From assembly GCA_910576995.1 (NCBI GenBank), contig CAJTLC010000005.1, positions 69,357 through 133,356 of the forward strand: a stretch of 64,000 nucleotides of DNA, read 5' to 3'. Made by a program: the position numbers and the translations under genes. Shown here piece by piece: positions 34,997 to 43,070 of the stretch. Each line of letters opens with the position of its first letter. Positions within the stretch are counted from its first letter, which is position 1. Origin of the DNA: an uncultured Ruminococcus sp. Lineage in GTDB: Bacteria > Bacillota > Clostridia > Oscillospirales > Ruminococcaceae. Under the pieces are notes generated by a model, which was given only the letters and a program-made list of their open reading frames with translations, was not told the DNA's origin and ran no database searches.

Positions 34997-36319
34997 TCAG
35001 CTGCTCTTTCGGAAATTTTTATCGGTTACAATACGGGCGAATATCAATCCCAATGGCAGGGCTGCAATGATAAGCGCAGCTTCGCATAGCCACATTCCGC
35101 CTTCGGCAAGATTTTTTTGAGCGATGAAAAATATTCCCTTGTACATATACATTCCCGGAACCATAATTACTATCGACGGAACGGTGACCGTTATACGCGG
35201 ATAACCTACGGCAGGCTTTATAAGAGTTGCAAGCATACCGGCCGCAAATGTGCCTATAAATGCAGCCGCCGCCGCAGGAACAGGAGTGAAATCCACAAGT
35301 TCCAGACGAAGAGTGTTGGCTATCATGCCTATAAGTCCTGCTGTTGCCGCCATTTTGCGCGGACTGTTGAACATAAGAGAGAACCCATAAACGCCGCAGA
35401 AACTCGTGACAAGCCTGAACAAAAGCTTTAAATGCGCAGGAATCACGACCGCTTCGAACGCTGATGGCGCAAATCTGAATAGTGAAGCCGTCAAGCTGCC
35501 TGTTAAAGTTGCGATACCTATGATAAGGATAGCATATGTCACGCGTTCAATACCGGAGCGGAGATCGAGCTTTGAAAGATCAAATCCTCCTGTTATCAGC
35601 GGAAATCCCGGAATAACGAAAAGCATCGAGCATATGTAGCCTGCCTGATGAACTGCCGAAACGTCAAACAGAAGTTCGGCAAGCTTTATAAAAATTACAT
35701 ATGTACAGCAGGCGGAAGCGACTCCTGCGGCGACGTTTGCAAAAAGCGTTATGTGATTTTCCAGTAGCTTTTTGCGCGCGAAATTTCCGACGCCTGCTCC
35801 AAGAAATGCGCCGAACATTTCTACAGGTCCTCCGCCAAGCAGGAATGTGAATGCGCAGCAGGCGAGAGCCGATGCGAATCCCAGTCGCAGAGCCTTATAA
35901 TTTGCAGGCAGATTTTCGATTTTGTCAAGCATCATATTAAATTGCTCGATCGAATATTTTCCAGTTCTTTCTGCGAAATTATCGTTGAAAAATTCGAGAT
36001 AGGAAAGCTTGTGAGTATTAACGCCCGTTGTTTTCAGCGAAAGCGCATTGGTACAGGTCTCGCCGTTTTCAACGCAGGTATATTCTATCGAGAGCAGTCC
36101 GATGTCAGCGTTGCAGGTGATATTCAGCGCGCGAGCTATTTTGTTCATCGAAGCGCGGACGCGCCATGCGGCCGTTCCTACCGAAAGCATGAGAAGTCCT
36201 ACTCTTCCCACAAGATAAGTTTTTTCTTTAAGAGGCGCGTCGGCTGCGGCAGCAGTGCTTTCGCAGTCTATGATCTCGTGCCAGTCGATCGTCATATGCT
36301 GTGTTCTGAATTTACTCAT
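34997..36319 (-). CDS. Threonine/serine exporter family protein (ThrE type, fused form)
   Basis: 440 residues. A soluble N-terminal part (about 1-125) precedes ten or so hydrophobic segments: the first block (DUF1212) contains GFASALACCAFTFLLGGGPV and PGFPLITGGFDLSK, the second (ThrE_2) contains FTPVPAAAAAFIGTFAAGML and IMVPGMYMYKG. The two halves are separate genes in many bacteria and fused here, as in actinobacterial ThrE. Substrate by homology: threonine/serine export. The start at 36319 (MSKFRTQHMT) has AAAGGGTGG upstream and a consensus promoter; the longer frame to 36382 overlaps that promoter. Confidence 0.85.
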   Translation of the reverse strand: MSKFRTQHMTIDWHEIIDCESTAAAADAPLKEKTYLVGRVGLLMLSVGTAAWRVRASMNKIARALNITCNADIGLLSIEYTCVENGETCTNALSLKTTGVNTHKLSYLEFFNDNFAERTGKYSIEQFNMMLDKIENLPANYKALRLGFASALACCAFTFLLGGGPVEMFGAFLGAGVGNFARKKLLENHITLFANVAAGVASACCTYVIFIKLAELLFDVSAVHQAGYICSMLFVIPGFPLITGGFDLSKLDLRSGIERVTYAILIIGIATLTGSLTASLFRFAPSAFEAVVIPAHLKLLFRLVTSFCGVYGFSLMFNSPRKMAATAGLIGMIANTLRLELVDFTPVPAAAAAFIGTFAAGMLATLIKPAVGYPRITVTVPSIVIMVPGMYMYKGIFFIAQKNLAEGGMWLCEAALIIAALPLGLIFARIVTDKNFRKSS

Positions 36320-36353
36320 GTGATCCACCCTTTGAAGATTTTTTACCAGACTT

Positions 36354-36382
36354 ATTATACCATACCGGAAATAAAATTTCAA
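36354..36382 (-). promoter_or_regulatory. Promoter of the thrE-like gene
   Basis: Minus strand TTGAAA (36382-36377), 17-base spacer, TATAAT (36359-36354), about 30 bases before the start. Confidence 0.8.
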
Positions 36383-36492
36383 TAGATGATTCCTGAGAAA
36401 TAAATATTATTTTTCAAAGTTGCAAATGACCGATTGCACTTGAAATAAAAATGCTATAGCACAATTTATCAGTTAATCAGTATTATATATCA

Positions 36493-36521
36493 TTGAAAAA
36501 TTCGGAAATATGATCTATAAT
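36493..36521 (+). promoter_or_regulatory. Promoter of the pectinase gene
   Basis: TTGAAA (36493-36498), 17-base spacer, TATAAT (36516-36521); a second TATAAT overlaps at 36521-36526. Transcription should start near 36528. Confidence 0.82.
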
Positions 36522-36527
36522 ATAATC

Positions 36528-36659
36528 ACAAGGTCGGAAAGACCACGGAACGGATAAGCAATGGAGTTTATCTATTATATCATTATATTAATAAACCTGC
36601 TGACAGGCAAAGCAGGAAATGACACACATCAGTGTCTAAATCTCATGGAGGGAAAGAAA
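36528..36659 (+). promoter_or_regulatory. Structured 5' leader of the pectinase gene
   Basis: A ~130-base leader with three visible hairpins: GGTC-GGAAA-GACC (about 36533-36545), CCTGCT / AGCAGG (about 36596-36617), and GACAC / GTGTC (about 36621-36636). It ends at GGAGGG before the ATG at 36660. I could not match it to a known riboswitch class. Confidence 0.45.
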
Positions 36660-39600
36660 ATGAGAAATTCAATGATGAAGAAGAAAATTATGGCGATCGC
36701 GGCTTCCGCCGTAATGAGCGTTACGGCTGTAACCGGAACGATGTTAAGCGCGGTTACTCCTTTTGCAGGAAACATAACAACAACTTTTGCGGCTGAGGCA
36801 AGCGTAAAGGTTATGTCATGCACGGGCTATGCCGAGGGAATGTACGCAACATGGGGTTCTGTTTCGGGCGCGACAGGCTATAACGTTTATGTTGACGGAG
36901 TTCAGATCGACTCTATGCTTATCAGACAGTACAGCGGCTATATGAGAGCCGACGCTATTGGTCTTAAAGCGGGAAGCCACACGCTGAAGATAGTTCCTAT
37001 CATCAGCGGCAAGGAAGATTCCTCAAAGGCTGCCGAGGCTACGGCTTCATGCTATGCTCATGACAGAAGCGGCTACGCTTTCGAGGACGGTCATATGCCC
37101 GGCGCTTATAAGGCTGACGGTACTCTTAAAGACGACGCGGTAGTGGTATATGTTACAGAAGAAAACAAGGATAAGGTTTCTGTTAAGCTTAATGCAGATG
37201 GGAAAGGCGACGTTGACTGCGTAGGTATTCAGAATATCATAACCGCTTACAAGAAGGGGAAGGAAACTCGCCCGATCTCTATCAGACTTATAGGAAACAT
37301 CTCCGACCCCGCAAATATGCCTAAGGGCGATCTTTATGTTGATTCTGTAACTTCCGCAGGCATGACTATTGAGGGAATCGGAAACGACGCTACGGCAAAC
37401 GGCTGGGGAATCGTTCTCAAGGGCTGTAACGATGTTGAGATCAGAAATATCGGCACAATGAACTGCAACAGCTCGGAGGGCGATAATATCGGACTTCAGC
37501 AGAGCGACTCTTATTGCTGGGTTCATAACTGCGATTATTTCTACGGTCATGCAGGTTCGGACGCCGATCAGGTAAAGGGCGACGGCGCGCTTGATACAAA
37601 GAAATCCCACCACATAACTCACTCTTACAACCATTTCTACGATAACGGAAAGTGCAATCTTCAGGGCGCAAGCGCAAGCGATACTTCGAATTACATCACA
37701 TATCACCACAACTGGTACGATCATTCGGATTCCCGTCATCCCCGTGTAAGAGTTGCAACGGTTCACGTTTACAATAACTATTATGACGGAAATGCAAAAT
37801 ACGGTATCGGCTCTACTACGGATTCCGATATTTTTGCCGAGAACAATTACTTCCGCAACTGCAAAGCTCCCATGATGATATCCGGTCAGGGTACTGACGC
37901 GGCAGGCGAAGGCACGTTCAGCGGCGAAGTAGGCGGCATGATCAAAGCTTTCGGAAATATTATCGAGGGCGGAACTTTCGTACCGTACAGCGCTGATAAT
38001 ACGCAGTTCGACGCTTATGACGCAAAGTCGAGAGATGAGAAGGTTCCCTCATCTGTAAAGGCGGCTTCGGGCGGCGCAACTTACAACAACTTTGATACGG
38101 AAAGCGGCTTCTACAGCTATAATGCCGACGCTGCGGCAGACGTTCCCACTGTTGTAACTTCCAAGGCGGGAAGAGTTGACGGCGGCGATTTTAAGTGGCA
38201 GTTCAATAACGAAGTCGACGATGCAAGCTATGCTGTAAACGACGCATTAAAAGCTGCTCTAGTATCTTATAAGGATTCAATAGTAGCTATCGGAAGCGGA
38301 TTCAAGGAAGATTCCTCAAATCCTCCGACAACTACTCCTCCCGTTCAGACTACGCAGTCTGTGCAGAGTACGGCTGCTCCGAATACCAATCCTCCCACAG
38401 TAACTACGGCAACTCCAGTTACAGGCTCAAATGTTATCTACGTTTCGCCCAACGGCGGCGGAGACGGTAAGACGATGCAGGCTCCTACAGACGTTCTTTC
38501 AGCTATCAAGGCTGTTCCGGCAGGCGGAACTATATATCTTCTTGACGGAACATACAAGTTCAGCGAAATGATCCTCATCGATTCCAGCAATAACGGTTCG
38601 GCAGGAAAGTACAAGACGATCTCCGCTTATCCCGGCGCAAAGGTCGTATGGGATTTCTCGGGTCAGGGCGCGGCTGACGGCTCTAAGAGGGGCGTTACGC
38701 TTGACGGCGACTACTGGCATTTCTACGGATTCGAGATCACAAAGGCTGCCGATAACGGAATGCTTCTTTCGGGTAATAACAACCTTATCGAAATGATGGT
38801 CTTTAACGATAATCAGGATACTGGTCTCCAGATCTCGCGTTACAATACAAGCGCTGCAACTATTGCAGACTGGCCCTCATATAATACTATCCTCAACTGC
38901 ACTTCCAAGAATAACTGCGATAATGCTTCCATGGAAAATGCGGACGGATTCGCTGCTAAACTTACCTGCGGCGAGGGTAATGTATTCGACGGCTGTATGG
39001 CTTACAATAACTCCGACGACGGCTGGGATCTCTTTGCTAAAGCTGAAACAGGTCCTATCGGCGTTGTAACTATCAAGAATTCTATCGCATTCAGAAACGG
39101 ATTCACTGAATTCGGCGAGGGCTATGGCGACTGCGACGGTAACGGATTCAAGCTTGGCGGCTCGGGCATAGGTACGGGTCATATTGTTGAAAACTGCCTT
39201 GCATTTGAGAATCTCCACTGCGGATTTACCGATAATAATAACCCTAAACTCGCTTCTCTTACGGACTGCACGGCTGCAAACAACAATGGCGAGGGTACAG
39301 GCAAACCCAACTTCTCATGCTATCGCTGCACGGACGACGGTTGTGATTTTGACAGTGTAGTTTCATATTACAATAATAAGCTTACGGACGGTCTCAATCT
39401 TAAAGGCGGCGTTTCCAACGATAAGTTTGTAGGTACAATGGCTAATTCTCTGTACTACAACTCAAAGTATCATGTTGTATCTTCAAAGGTTGACGTTATA
39501 AACGGCTATAAGGGCGGCACGGACGCTACAGTTGCCGATTCCGATTTCATCTCGGTAAAGGCTGCCGCAATGGGTACTGATTTCCACGCTGCATGGAGAA

Positions 39601-40376
39601 ATGCGGACGGTTCACCGAATCCCGGAGGTCTCTTTGAAACTGCTTCGTCAAGCAGCTATAAGGATATGGGTTATCATATGTCAAACGGCGTGACTCCTCC
39701 TGTTCCTCCCACAACTACGCAGTCTACGGAAGCTCCCAAGACAACAAATGCTCCTCAGACAACTACAACTTCTTCAACTCCCGTTGTAAGCGGCGGATAC
39801 GTTCACGACTTTACAGCTAACGGCAAGGACAGCTCATTCTATACTATCACAGGTAATCTTGCAACTAATAAGGGTACTGTAAATTACGACGGCAAAACTC
39901 TTACACAGTGTCTGAAAATGGAATCTGCAACAAATATCTCATTCAATGCAGGCGCGGCAGGAAAACTCACTCTGGTATTTGCAGAGGCGGCTGCTACGAT
40001 AAAGGTTGACGGTACGAAATATACGGCTTCAAACGGCGTTGTTACGGTAGACGTTGCAGCAGGTTCGCACACTATTACAAAGGCTGATACGGCAAATCTT
40101 TTCTACATGGTATATGCAGTTGATTCAACTACACCCGGCACTTCTGAAGATAAGATTGTTTACGGCGACGCAAATTGCGACGGTAAGGTTGAAATTGCAG
40201 ACGCAACTTTGATTCTCCAGTTCCTGACCAATAAGGACGAATATGCATTAACTGATCAGGGTCTTGCAAACGCTGACGTATGCGGAAACAAAGACGGCGT
40301 AACTGCTCAGGATGCGCTTGTTATCCAGCAGGTAGACGCAGGCATTTACAAGCTTGAAGAGCTTCCTATCAAGTAA
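36660..40376 (+). CDS. Cellulosomal pectate lyase: FN3-like, PL1, PL9, CBM77, dockerin
   Basis: 1,238 residues, secreted (signal about 1-45). An FN3-like module (about 50-125) leads to a PL1 pectate lyase (about 160-450) with DADQVKGDGALD and DSRHPRVRVATVHVYNNYYD. A Thr/Pro linker (about 550-590) follows, then a PL9-type right-handed beta-helix lyase (about 590-1005; NVIYVSPNGGGDGKTMQAPT, CDGNGFKLGGSGIGTGHIVE). After a second Thr-rich linker comes a CBM77-like homogalacturonan-binding module (about 1047-1155, KLTLVFAEAAATIKVDGTKY) and a dockerin (YGDANCDGKVEIADATLILQ; DVCGNKDGVTAQDALVIQQ). The layout matches the R. flavefaciens PL1/9 protein from which CBM77 was defined. Start at 36660 has GGAGGG; the upstream frame to 36561 lies in the leader. 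Monocistronic. Confidence 0.9.
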   Translation: MRNSMMKKKIMAIAASAVMSVTAVTGTMLSAVTPFAGNITTTFAAEASVKVMSCTGYAEGMYATWGSVSGATGYNVYVDGVQIDSMLIRQYSGYMRADAIGLKAGSHTLKIVPIISGKEDSSKAAEATASCYAHDRSGYAFEDGHMPGAYKADGTLKDDAVVVYVTEENKDKVSVKLNADGKGDVDCVGIQNIITAYKKGKETRPISIRLIGNISDPANMPKGDLYVDSVTSAGMTIEGIGNDATANGWGIVLKGCNDVEIRNIGTMNCNSSEGDNIGLQQSDSYCWVHNCDYFYGHAGSDADQVKGDGALDTKKSHHITHSYNHFYDNGKCNLQGASASDTSNYITYHHNWYDHSDSRHPRVRVATVHVYNNYYDGNAKYGIGSTTDSDIFAENNYFRNCKAPMMISGQGTDAAGEGTFSGEVGGMIKAFGNIIEGGTFVPYSADNTQFDAYDAKSRDEKVPSSVKAASGGATYNNFDTESGFYSYNADAAADVPTVVTSKAGRVDGGDFKWQFNNEVDDASYAVNDALKAALVSYKDSIVAIGSGFKEDSSNPPTTTPPVQTTQSVQSTAAPNTNPPTVTTATPVTGSNVIYVSPNGGGDGKTMQAPTDVLSAIKAVPAGGTIYLLDGTYKFSEMILIDSSNNGSAGKYKTISAYPGAKVVWDFSGQGAADGSKRGVTLDGDYWHFYGFEITKAADNGMLLSGNNNLIEMMVFNDNQDTGLQISRYNTSAATIADWPSYNTILNCTSKNNCDNASMENADGFAAKLTCGEGNVFDGCMAYNNSDDGWDLFAKAETGPIGVVTIKNSIAFRNGFTEFGEGYGDCDGNGFKLGGSGIGTGHIVENCLAFENLHCGFTDNNNPKLASLTDCTAANNNGEGTGKPNFSCYRCTDDGCDFDSVVSYYNNKLTDGLNLKGGVSNDKFVGTMANSLYYNSKYHVVSSKVDVINGYKGGTDATVADSDFISVKAAAMGTDFHAAWRNADGSPNPGGLFETASSSSYKDMGYHMSNGVTPPVPPTTTQSTEAPKTTNAPQTTTTSSTPVVSGGYVHDFTANGKDSSFYTITGNLATNKGTVNYDGKTLTQCLKMESATNISFNAGAAGKLTLVFAEAAATIKVDGTKYTASNGVVTVDVAAGSHTITKADTANLFYMVYAVDSTTPGTSEDKIVYGDANCDGKVEIADATLILQFLTNKDEYALTDQGLANADVCGNKDGVTAQDALVIQQVDAGIYKLEELPIK

Positions 40377-40448
40377 TTTTTAAAGAAATAGATACGGCTA
40401 TTTCGATAAAATTAAAGCCCGTTCCTTAAATATAATGATATAATGAAA

Positions 40449-40476
40449 AGAGAGCGTTTTCGGACGCTCTTTTTTC
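40449..40476 (+). terminator. Terminator of the pectinase gene
   Basis: Stem AGAGCGT / ACGCTCT with TTTCGG loop, followed by T6. Confidence 0.88.
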
Positions 40477-40482
40477 ATAAAT

Positions 40483-40513
40483 AAAAAACAGCGAGGAACG
40501 TTCGCTGTTTTTC
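40483..40513 (-). terminator. Terminator of radA
   Basis: AAACAGCGA / TCGCTGTTT with a short loop; on the minus strand followed by TTTTATTT. It begins about 14 bases after the radA stop. Confidence 0.8.
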
Positions 40514-40526
40514 TATTGCAGATTGA

Positions 40527-41897
40527 TTATATTGTGGCGAACGCTTGTTTCAGCGTTGAAACGGGGATTATTTCTATTTTGTAGTCTGAAAAGTTTATTG
40601 ATGAAGCCGATTGTTTGGGAATAACGACTTTCTTGAATCCCATGCGCTCGGCTTCTTTGATGCGCTGCGACAGATGAGATACGGAGCGTATTTCACCGCC
40701 CAGTCCTATCTCTCCGAACGCTATGAGCATTTCGTCGATAGGTTTATCCATAACTCCCGAATATAAAGCCATTGCGACCGGAAGGTCGGCGGCAGGCTCG
40801 TCGAGCCGGAATCCGCCGATAATATTGAGATAAACGTCCAGAGTACCCATGTATATCCCCAATCGCTTTTCAAGCACGGCGATCAGGATGTTTAGTCGGT
40901 TGAAATCAAATCCCGTCGCCATTCTTCGAGGAGCTGCGTAACTTGTCTTGGCTGCAAGAGACTGAACTTCCGCAAGAATCGGTCTTGTACCCTCCATAAC
41001 GCAGGCAACGCACGTTCCCGAAACGTTATGCGGTCTGCCCGAAAGCAGCATCTGAGACGGATTTTCAACTTCCGAAAGCCCCTTGTCGAGCATTTCAAAA
41101 ACGCCTATTTCATTTGTAGAACCGAATCTGTTCTTCACTGCGCGGAGCAGGCGGTAACTCTGATGACGTTCGCCCTCAAAATAAAGCACGGCGTCAACGA
41201 TATGCTCCATAACTTTAGGACCTGCGATCGCGCCGTCTTTATTGACATGACCTACCAGAATGATAGGGATTTCCTGACGTTTGGCGGTATGCATGAACAG
41301 ATTCGAGCATTCGCGTACTTGGGTAAGACTTCCCGGACTGGAGGTGATACGGCTTATGTTCATTGTTTGTATAGAATCTATGATAGCAATATCAGGCGAC
41401 GCAGAGGCTATTGTTTCCGCAACTGATTCCGCGTCCGTGGAAGTAAGCAGATAAAGATTTTCAGTATCGACGCCGAGACGCTGAGCGCGAAGCTTTATCT
41501 GACGTGCGGATTCTTCTCCCGAAACATAAAGAATTGAATGTTCTTCACCGAGATATTGGCAGATTTGCAGCAATATCGTACTTTTTCCGATTCCCGGTTC
41601 GCCGCCGAGAAGCACGAGAGAACCTTTTACAAGTCCGCCGCCGAGAACGCGGTTGAGTTCGCCTATCCCGGTATCATATCGTACGTCGCTGTCTGCGCCT
41701 ATATCTTCAAGTTCCAGAATGCTGTCGGAGAGATCGCGTATTTCCCGTGAAGCGTAAGAGGAAGAAGCTTGTGAAGATGATTTGCTTTCGGCTTCCTGAA
41801 ATGTGTTCCAAGCGCCGCAGGATGGGCATTTTCCGTTCCATTTGGAACTTTCGTATCCGCAGGCGCTGCATTCATAAACAGATCTTGACTTTGCCAT
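40527..41897 (-). CDS. radA: DNA repair protein RadA
   Basis: RecA-like DNA-branch-migration helicase in recombinational repair. The 456 residues include the zinc finger CSACGYESSKWNGKCPSCGA, Walker A GGEPGIGKST, the RadA motif KNRFGSTNEIGVF, and a C-terminal Lon-protease-like domain. The start is one base after the stop of the upstream lipoprotein gene (TGATATG) with no ribosome binding site of its own visible, so translation is probably coupled. Confidence 0.96.
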   Translation of the reverse strand: MAKSRSVYECSACGYESSKWNGKCPSCGAWNTFQEAESKSSSQASSSYASREIRDLSDSILELEDIGADSDVRYDTGIGELNRVLGGGLVKGSLVLLGGEPGIGKSTILLQICQYLGEEHSILYVSGEESARQIKLRAQRLGVDTENLYLLTSTDAESVAETIASASPDIAIIDSIQTMNISRITSSPGSLTQVRECSNLFMHTAKRQEIPIILVGHVNKDGAIAGPKVMEHIVDAVLYFEGERHQSYRLLRAVKNRFGSTNEIGVFEMLDKGLSEVENPSQMLLSGRPHNVSGTCVACVMEGTRPILAEVQSLAAKTSYAAPRRMATGFDFNRLNILIAVLEKRLGIYMGTLDVYLNIIGGFRLDEPAADLPVAMALYSGVMDKPIDEMLIAFGEIGLGGEIRSVSHLSQRIKEAERMGFKKVVIPKQSASSINFSDYKIEIIPVSTLKQAFATI

Positions 41898-41898
41898 A

Positions 41899-42984
41899 TC
41901 AGCTGAAATCCGCGGAGAGGTTTTCTTCGGTCAACAGGCGTTTTCTGCCGAGAACAGCCGTATTGCCCGAACTTACGTAACTTGTCGAGGAAAACGCGCT
42001 GTTGGCGATGCTCCAGTAGATAGTTTCCGTGCCTGAAACGGAGTAGAAGATCAGATTATCGGTATCGAGAGTGATCTCGCCCCAAGAACCGTAAGTTCCA
42101 TCAACGGGGCAGAGAGTATTATTCTTGAAATAAAAAATAGAGCATGGAGCTTCGGGATAAGTGCCTGCGGAAACAAGTAATTCGGGAACATCGTCGTTGT
42201 TGAGATCGGCGAGTTCATAGGTGATTTCCGAACCTGATTCATATTCCGGCAGAAGTTTTTCCTTCAGCATATCCATACACAGCTTCTTATCTGCGGGGCT
42301 GATTATCTTTCCCCAGCTTTCGGCGCGGTAGACCGCGTATTTGATAACGCCGTCCCCCATTGAATATTTTCTGCCGACCTTGACAGCAGGAGATTTTTCA
42401 TAAGGTTCGAGAGCCTTGTCATATTCTGGGAGCAGGACTTCTTCGCCGTTTATCTCATGAACGATAAGCGTGCCGGAGGTGTCTGAACTCATTACGGACT
42501 GAGAGTTGTCGCTGTAGCTTAATTCCTGATTGAACGAGCCGTTTTCGTACTTGAAAAGTTTTCCGATAACAAAACCGTCGCCGCAGTATTCGTCCTTGAC
42601 TGTATTGATAAGAGGAAGGTACATAAAGCAGCCGGTATTTCCGACAGAACCTATTTCTGAAGCTTCGCCGTCGGAAAAAGAATATACGGAACATTTGGTA
42701 GAACCGCCGGTATTGGGGGAAATTATAAGTTCGGGCGAGCCGTCGCCGGTAATATCGAAAAGATCGAAAGCCGATCCGGATTCCTGATCGTCGGAATAAT
42801 CTTTCGATTTTTTGAATTCTTTCAGCTTGTCTTCATAAGCTTTTTGCCATTCAAATGAAACGCTGTCGGGAGCGGTTCTTTCGAATTGCTTTTCGGAATC
42901 GGAGTTTGCGTTGGAACAACTCGTCATGGCGGCAGCAAGAGCCATGGCTGCCGAGATAGACATTATATTTTTGATTATTTTCAA
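41899..42984 (-). CDS. Lipoprotein of unknown function with acidic repeat-like motifs
   Basis: 361 residues starting at a TTG codon at 42984 with GGAGGAGT 7-8 bases upstream. The signal peptide ends in the lipobox AAAMTSC, so the mature protein is an N-acylated lipoprotein. Two motifs, LFDITGDGSPELIIS and LADLNNDDVPELLVS, are FG-GAP/calcium-binding-like repeats often seen in clostridial surface proteins. No enzyme is recognised. It directly precedes radA in an operon-like arrangement that may be incidental. Confidence 0.75.
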   Translation of the reverse strand: MKIIKNIMSISAAMALAAAMTSCSNANSDSEKQFERTAPDSVSFEWQKAYEDKLKEFKKSKDYSDDQESGSAFDLFDITGDGSPELIISPNTGGSTKCSVYSFSDGEASEIGSVGNTGCFMYLPLINTVKDEYCGDGFVIGKLFKYENGSFNQELSYSDNSQSVMSSDTSGTLIVHEINGEEVLLPEYDKALEPYEKSPAVKVGRKYSMGDGVIKYAVYRAESWGKIISPADKKLCMDMLKEKLLPEYESGSEITYELADLNNDDVPELLVSAGTYPEAPCSIFYFKNNTLCPVDGTYGSWGEITLDTDNLIFYSVSGTETIYWSIANSAFSSTSYVSSGNTAVLGRKRLLTEENLSADFS

Positions 42985-43070
42985 AAGTACTCCTCCAATT
43001 TAATTTTTAATATTATTTTACCATATTTTCGGAAATATGTCAAGGATAATATTGTTAATATACACACGGA

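Noticed and set aside
36530..36640. c-di-GMP riboswitch in the pectinase leader
   Set aside because: The conserved GEMM core and tetraloop receptor are not recognisable; only generic hairpins are seen.
36561..36659. Longer start for the pectinase
   Set aside because: It would place the signal peptide internally and covers the hairpin leader; GGAGGG serves the ATG at 36660.
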